Positions 15,516 through 18,300 of a stretch of 18,300 nucleotides of DNA are shown here, one piece after another. The stretch comes from CAXYVC01 sp964292295 (GTDB taxonomy: Bacteria; Acidobacteriota; Holophagae; Holophagales; Holophagaceae). The DNA is taken from the NCBI GenBank assembly GCA_964292295.1, contig CAXYVC010000046.1, forward strand, positions 1-18,300. Direction: 5' to 3'. Both the position numbers and the translations under genes were made by a program. The notes below the pieces were generated by a model that was not told the DNA's origin, did not search any database, and saw only the letters and a list, made by a program, of their open reading frames with translations. The stretch's first letter is position 1. Each line of letters begins with the position of its first letter.

Positions 15516-16393
15516 AGGCGGACGCCGAAGCGCGCCGCGAGATCCAGGTACCGTCCGCGGACCTCCTGGAGGACGGCCTCTGGAAGGGCGGGGGCGGGGG
15601 CCTGGCGGTTCCAGTCCCGGAGCCCCTCCAGGTAGTCCCGGAGATACTGCTTGTCGAGGCTGGGCGGGTTCTCGCCCTCGCGCCAGGTCTCCTTCGGCCA
15701 GTAGCGGCTGGAGTCGGGGGTCAGCACCTCGTCGATCAGGATCAGGCTGCCGTCCTCCAGGAGGCCGAACTCGAACTTGGTGTCGGCCAGGATGATGCCC
15801 CGCTCCAGGGCCAGGGCGTGGCCGCGGCGGTAGAGGGCCAGGCTCGTGTCCCGCAGGCGCTCGGCCATGGGCGTCCCCACCAGGGCGCAGAGGCGCGCGA
15901 AGTCGATGTTCTCGTCGTGTCCCTCCTCGGCCTTGGTGGAGGGGGTGAAGACGGGCTCGGGCAGGCGGCTGGCCATGCGGAGCCCCGTGGGAAGGGGAAG
16001 GCCGCACACGGTGCCCCGCTGCTGGTATTCCTTCAGGCCGCTGCCCGCCAGGTAGCCGCGCACGATGCACTCCACGGGGAGCCCCTTGGCCTTCTTCACC
16101 AGGATGGAGCGGCCCTCGAGCTGGTCGCGGAAGGGCTGCAGCTCGGCCGGGAAGTCCTCCACCCGGGTGGCGAGGAGGTGGTTGGGCAGCAGGTCCTCCG
16201 TGGCCCCGAACCAGTAGTTGGCCACCTGGGTGAGGATGCGCCCCTTGTCGGGGATGGGTTCGCCCATCACCACGTCGAAGGCGGACACGCGATCCGAGGC
16301 GACGATCAGGAGCCGGTCGCCCAGGTCGTACACGTCACGGACCTTGCCGCGCCGGAAGACGGGAAAGGGAAGGCTGCGCTCGCACAGGGTCAT
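15512..16393 (-). CDS. purC: phosphoribosylaminoimidazole-succinocarboxamide synthase (SAICAR synthetase)
   Basis: PurC condenses CAIR with aspartate using ATP in IMP synthesis. The 293-aa product belongs to the longer form of the enzyme (about 300 aa, as in yeast ADE1), not the ~240-aa form of E. coli. Motifs: GKVRDVYDL (16-24), SDRVSAFD (33-40), LPVECIVRGYLAGSG (105-119), the signature TKAEEGHDENI (153-163), ILADTKFEFG (201-210) and DEVLTPDSSRYW (221-232). ATG 16393 is preferred over the in-frame TTG at 16405 because GGGGGA precedes it by a few bases. The TPR-protein gene lies 31 bases upstream on the same strand, so the two are probably co-transcribed. The 3' end overlaps the second M16-like gene tail to tail. 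Confidence 0.96.
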   Translation of the reverse strand: MTLCERSLPFPVFRRGKVRDVYDLGDRLLIVASDRVSAFDVVMGEPIPDKGRILTQVANYWFGATEDLLPNHLLATRVEDFPAELQPFRDQLEGRSILVKKAKGLPVECIVRGYLAGSGLKEYQQRGTVCGLPLPTGLRMASRLPEPVFTPSTKAEEGHDENIDFARLCALVGTPMAERLRDTSLALYRRGHALALERGIILADTKFEFGLLEDGSLILIDEVLTPDSSRYWPKETWREGENPPSLDKQYLRDYLEGLRDWNRQAPAPALPEAVLQEVRGRYLDLAARFGVRL

Positions 16394-16424
16394 GCGGTCC
16401 CCCAAAGAGCCATTCTTGCACGGC

Positions 16425-17465
16425 TCAGGGCAGTTCCGGGATGTGGCGGGGCGTGGGGGCCATCCAGTGCAGGCTTCCGGGGAAGAGCCGGTAGCGGTTC
16501 TGCACGGTCACCCACAGGCTCAGCTCGGATTCCCGCACCGCGCCCTCGGGGCCCGTGGCGGCCAGGCGGCGCTCCCGCAAAAAGCTCTGCACTTCCCCGG
16601 GGCTGACGCCCAGCACCAGGGGAAGCTCCTCCAGGGCGTAGGTGTTCTCGTCGGGGACCCGCGCGAGCACTCGGTAGTCGAAGGTCTCCCGCAGGACGGA
16701 GCGGGTGGCCTCCGGGTCCAGCTCCAGGGCTGCATCCAGGTGGGCGCAGGGGTCGCCTCCGGCATAGGCCTTCGCCTGGGCGGCGCCCAGGTGCGCCAGG
16801 GGGTGCACAGGGGAGGCCTTGAGGATGGCCATGAAGGTGTCCAGTGCCTCCCGGAAGCGCTCCAGGTGCAGCAGGCCTTCGCCCCGGCGCAGGAGGGCCT
16901 CGTGGTCCTCGGGGCGCAGCTGGAGGATGCGGTCGGCCACCGCCAGCATCTCCTCCACCATCCCCTCCCCGCGCAGCAGGCTGCACAGGCGCAGCAGGGC
17001 CGGCAGGTGGCCCGGCACGAGGAGCAGCATGCGCTCCAGGAGGTCCATGGCCTGGGCGGCGTTCCCCTCCTGGTCCCAGCGCTGGGACCAGTCCCACAGG
17101 ATCTCGGCCTGCCGGGGCACGGGATGGTTCAGGGTACAGCGCCGCTCGTCCGTGGGGTGCAGGAGCTGGGTCCTCACCCACAGGTAGCGGGCGGGCTCCC
17201 GTCCGTTGGGCTGGGCCAGCTCCGACTCCAGGGCGCTGATGATGGTCTTGAGGCCGCGGTCCCAGAGGGGCGGCACGGGCATCTGCACGTGGGTCTGCAG
17301 CTCCCGGCGCAGGGGCTGCAGGGGATCGCCGCTGCGCCCCAAGTGGAGCTTCAGGCGCAGGGCCTGGGGCGCGCCGTTCTCCTGGGTGACCCCCATCCGG
17401 AGCATCAGCTCTCCCGTATCCGGGTCGAAGCCGTCCAGGAGCAGGTACCCGAGGTGCGCGCGCAT
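16425..17465 (-). CDS. TPR-repeat protein with possible C-terminal helix-turn-helix-like segment
   Basis: This 346-aa cytosolic protein has no signal peptide. Residues 1-115 form a beta-containing N-terminal part I do not recognise (it starts RAHLGYLLLDGFDPDTGELM). Residues about 116-255 are helical pairs of TPR type, for example AAQAMDLLERMLLLVPGHLPALLRL, VEEMLAVADRILQLRPEDHE and FREALDTFMAILKASPVHPL. The end (about 278-320) reads LEELPLVLGVSPGEVQSF...ESELSLWV, which resembles a small helix-turn-helix or excisionase-type fold, but this is a guess from helix pattern alone. The gene is followed 31 bases later by purC. Its ATG is preceded at 6 bases by TACGTT and lacks a good ribosome site. TPRs suggest protein binding; the partner is unknown. 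Confidence 0.75.
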   Translation of the reverse strand: MRAHLGYLLLDGFDPDTGELMLRMGVTQENGAPQALRLKLHLGRSGDPLQPLRRELQTHVQMPVPPLWDRGLKTIISALESELAQPNGREPARYLWVRTQLLHPTDERRCTLNHPVPRQAEILWDWSQRWDQEGNAAQAMDLLERMLLLVPGHLPALLRLCSLLRGEGMVEEMLAVADRILQLRPEDHEALLRRGEGLLHLERFREALDTFMAILKASPVHPLAHLGAAQAKAYAGGDPCAHLDAALELDPEATRSVLRETFDYRVLARVPDENTYALEELPLVLGVSPGEVQSFLRERRLAATGPEGAVRESELSLWVTVQNRYRLFPGSLHWMAPTPRHIPELP

Positions 17466-17471
17466 GGTCCC

Positions 17472-17477
17472 AACGTA
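17472..17477 (-). promoter_or_regulatory. -10-like hexamer next to the start codon (leaderless promoter candidate)
   Basis: On the minus strand TACGTT is followed by GGGACC and then the ATG at 17465, the same six-base spacing as at 12547. The GGGA could serve as a weak ribosome site at very short spacing. No -35 consensus is visible. Confidence 0.35.
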
Positions 17478-17479
17478 TC

Positions 17480-17492
17480 AAGGCCGGGCCTT
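17480..17492. promoter_or_regulatory. palindrome AAGGCCGGGCCTT
   Basis: A perfect 6-bp inverted repeat with one central base sits just upstream of the -10-like hexamer of the TPR gene, where a spacer would be. GC-rich DNA makes short dyads common, so it may be chance. Confidence 0.3.
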
Positions 17493-17504
17493 CCCGTGGG
17501 AGTT

Positions 17505-17520
17505 CCGCGTTCCAACGCGG
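17505..17520. promoter_or_regulatory. operator-like palindrome CCGCGTT-CC-AACGCGG
   Basis: A perfect 7+2+7 inverted repeat lies in the 96-base divergent gap between the TPR and metallo-hydrolase genes. It overlaps the position of the -35 box (17510-17515) expected for the TATGAT at 17533-17538, so a bound protein could block that promoter. No regulator gene is identified. Confidence 0.45.
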
Positions 17521-17538
17521 GGCCATGGCGCCTATGAT
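17510..17538 (+). promoter_or_regulatory. probable promoter of the metallo-hydrolase gene
   Basis: TATGAT (17533-17538) matches the -10 consensus at 5 of 6 positions. TTCCAA (17510-17515) is a weak -35 at the ideal 17-base spacing. The predicted transcript start is near 17545, leaving a short leader before ATG 17562. Confidence 0.5.
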
Positions 17539-17561
17539 GACTGCTGGATTTCCGGGGTCCC

Positions 17562-18300
17562 ATGGAGCTGCGCGTTCTAGGGTGTTCAGGCGGAGAGGCC
17601 GAGGGCGAGCGGCTGACGAGCCTGCTTGTGGACGGCCGTGTGGCCATCGACGCGGGCTCGCTCACCCAGGCGCTCTCCGTGGAGGAGCAGCTGCGCATCC
17701 GCCACCTTTTCCTGACCCACAGCCACATCGACCACGTGGGGACGCTGCCCTTCTTCAGCAAGAACGTGTACGGCCGGGCCGAGGGGCCGGTGGTGGTGCA
17801 CGGCCTGCCGGAGACGCTGGACGCCCTGCGCCGCCACCTCTTCAACGACGAGCTGTGGCCCGACTTCAGCATGCTGCCCAGCCCCGAACGGCCGACGATC
17901 CGCTTCGAGGAGCTGGGGCCCGGCCGCCCCTGCGAGGTGGAGGGCCTGCGCGTGACCCCCATCGCCGTGAACCACCTGGTGCCCACCGTGGGCTACCTGG
18001 TGGAGGATGACGGCGCCGCCTTCCTCTTCACCTCGGACACCGCCGGCACGGACGCGGTGTACGAGGCGGCGAACGCCTGTGCGCATCTGCGCCTCTTCAT
18101 CACCGAGGCCAGCTTCCCCAACGCCCAGGCCTGGCTGGCGGAGCAGGGCCAGAAGCCGCCGGCCACGACGGATCCTGCCGCCTTGACCCTGCTCGCCCTG
18201 CGCTCCGACTGGCAATGGGTGGCGGACCGGTTTGATCTCAAGGGGCTGGATATGACCCTGGACAAGAGCCGGATCAGCGGTACCTGGTCCTGGTTGCCGG
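17562..18300 (+). CDS. metallo-beta-lactamase-fold hydrolase, 3' part cut by the window and apparently fused to an AsmA-like segment
   Basis: The frame is open from ATG 17562 to the window edge, so 246 residues are visible. Residues 1-187 form a metallo-beta-lactamase fold resembling class II cyclic-nucleotide phosphodiesterases. The strand MELRVLGCSGGEAEGERLTS is followed by the metal motif THSHIDHVGTLPFFSKN (His53, His55, Asp57, His58), His138 in VNHLVPT, Asp159 in TSDTAG, and LFITEASFPN, where the family usually continues to a GHLTP-type motif with another ligand. Instead, from about residue 188 the protein reads AQAWLAEQGQKPPATTDPAA and then alternating strands (ADRFDLKGLDMTLDKSRISG) that look like an AsmA-family envelope protein. 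No stop or frame change occurs at the junction. It is either a rearranged, probably inactive fusion or a contig chimera. The substrate of the hydrolase is unknown. Confidence 0.8.
   Translation, partial: MELRVLGCSGGEAEGERLTSLLVDGRVAIDAGSLTQALSVEEQLRIRHLFLTHSHIDHVGTLPFFSKNVYGRAEGPVVVHGLPETLDALRRHLFNDELWPDFSMLPSPERPTIRFEELGPGRPCEVEGLRVTPIAVNHLVPTVGYLVEDDGAAFLFTSDTAGTDAVYEAANACAHLRLFITEASFPNAQAWLAEQGQKPPATTDPAALTLLALRSDWQWVADRFDLKGLDMTLDKSRISGTWSWLP

Overview
This is a chromosomal stretch of very GC-rich DNA (about 70 % G+C by eye) from a Gram-negative bacterium. BamA, a Skp-like chaperone and several proteins with signal peptides imply an outer membrane. Base composition, a ClpC-type unfoldase in a diderm and the mix of genes would suit Acidobacteriota, class Holophagae (Geothrix-like). 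That placement is inference; no rRNA or other decisive marker is present.

Layout, left to right. Bases 1-119 may hold the 3' end of a plus-strand gene that shares its stop with the next gene. On the minus strand follow a 105-aa protein of unknown function (116-433), an intergenic block with a 10-bp-periodic repeat and a hairpin (about 496-570), and an orphan MoxR-type AAA ATPase (605-1561). Diverging from it after only 29 bp is a membrane-anchored hybrid histidine kinase (1591-3648). purA lies on the minus strand (3745-5058). Diverging from it is a plus-strand series: clpC (5233-7668), bamA (7821-10364) and a skp/ompH-like gene (10427-11008). dut follows on the minus strand (11021-11479). Then on the plus strand come a DUF4097-type repeat protein (11631-12503) and two overlapping M16-peptidase-like genes (12559-14229 and 14226-15515). 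purC (15512-16393) and an upstream TPR-protein gene (16425-17465) are on the minus strand. A metallo-beta-lactamase-fold gene starts at 17562 and runs off the right edge. No gap exceeds 175 bases. No rRNA, tRNA, insertion sequence, phage gene or CRISPR array was seen.

Functional themes. purA and purC serve the AMP and IMP branches of purine synthesis, and dut serves nucleotide-pool hygiene. clpC covers proteolysis; bamA and skp cover outer-membrane protein assembly. The DUF4097 protein and the M16 pair are predicted to be exported, but their role is unknown. The kinase is a signalling protein of unknown stimulus.

Most of the window is ordinary housekeeping DNA; I found no defence island or obvious new multi-gene system. 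The points most worth a second look are: (1) the last ~180 bases, where the metallo-hydrolase reading frame changes in mid-protein into what looks like an AsmA-family segment (a gene fusion or, more likely, a chimeric contig end); (2) two translationally coupled M16-like proteins that both lack the zinc-binding motif; (3) an exact 18-residue TTNG ladder in the DUF4097 protein; (4) two genes whose -10-like hexamer lies 6 nt before the ATG, suggesting leaderless mRNAs; (5) a palindromic operator-like site between the TPR and metallo-hydrolase genes; and (6) the intergenic GTGTCCAT repeat.
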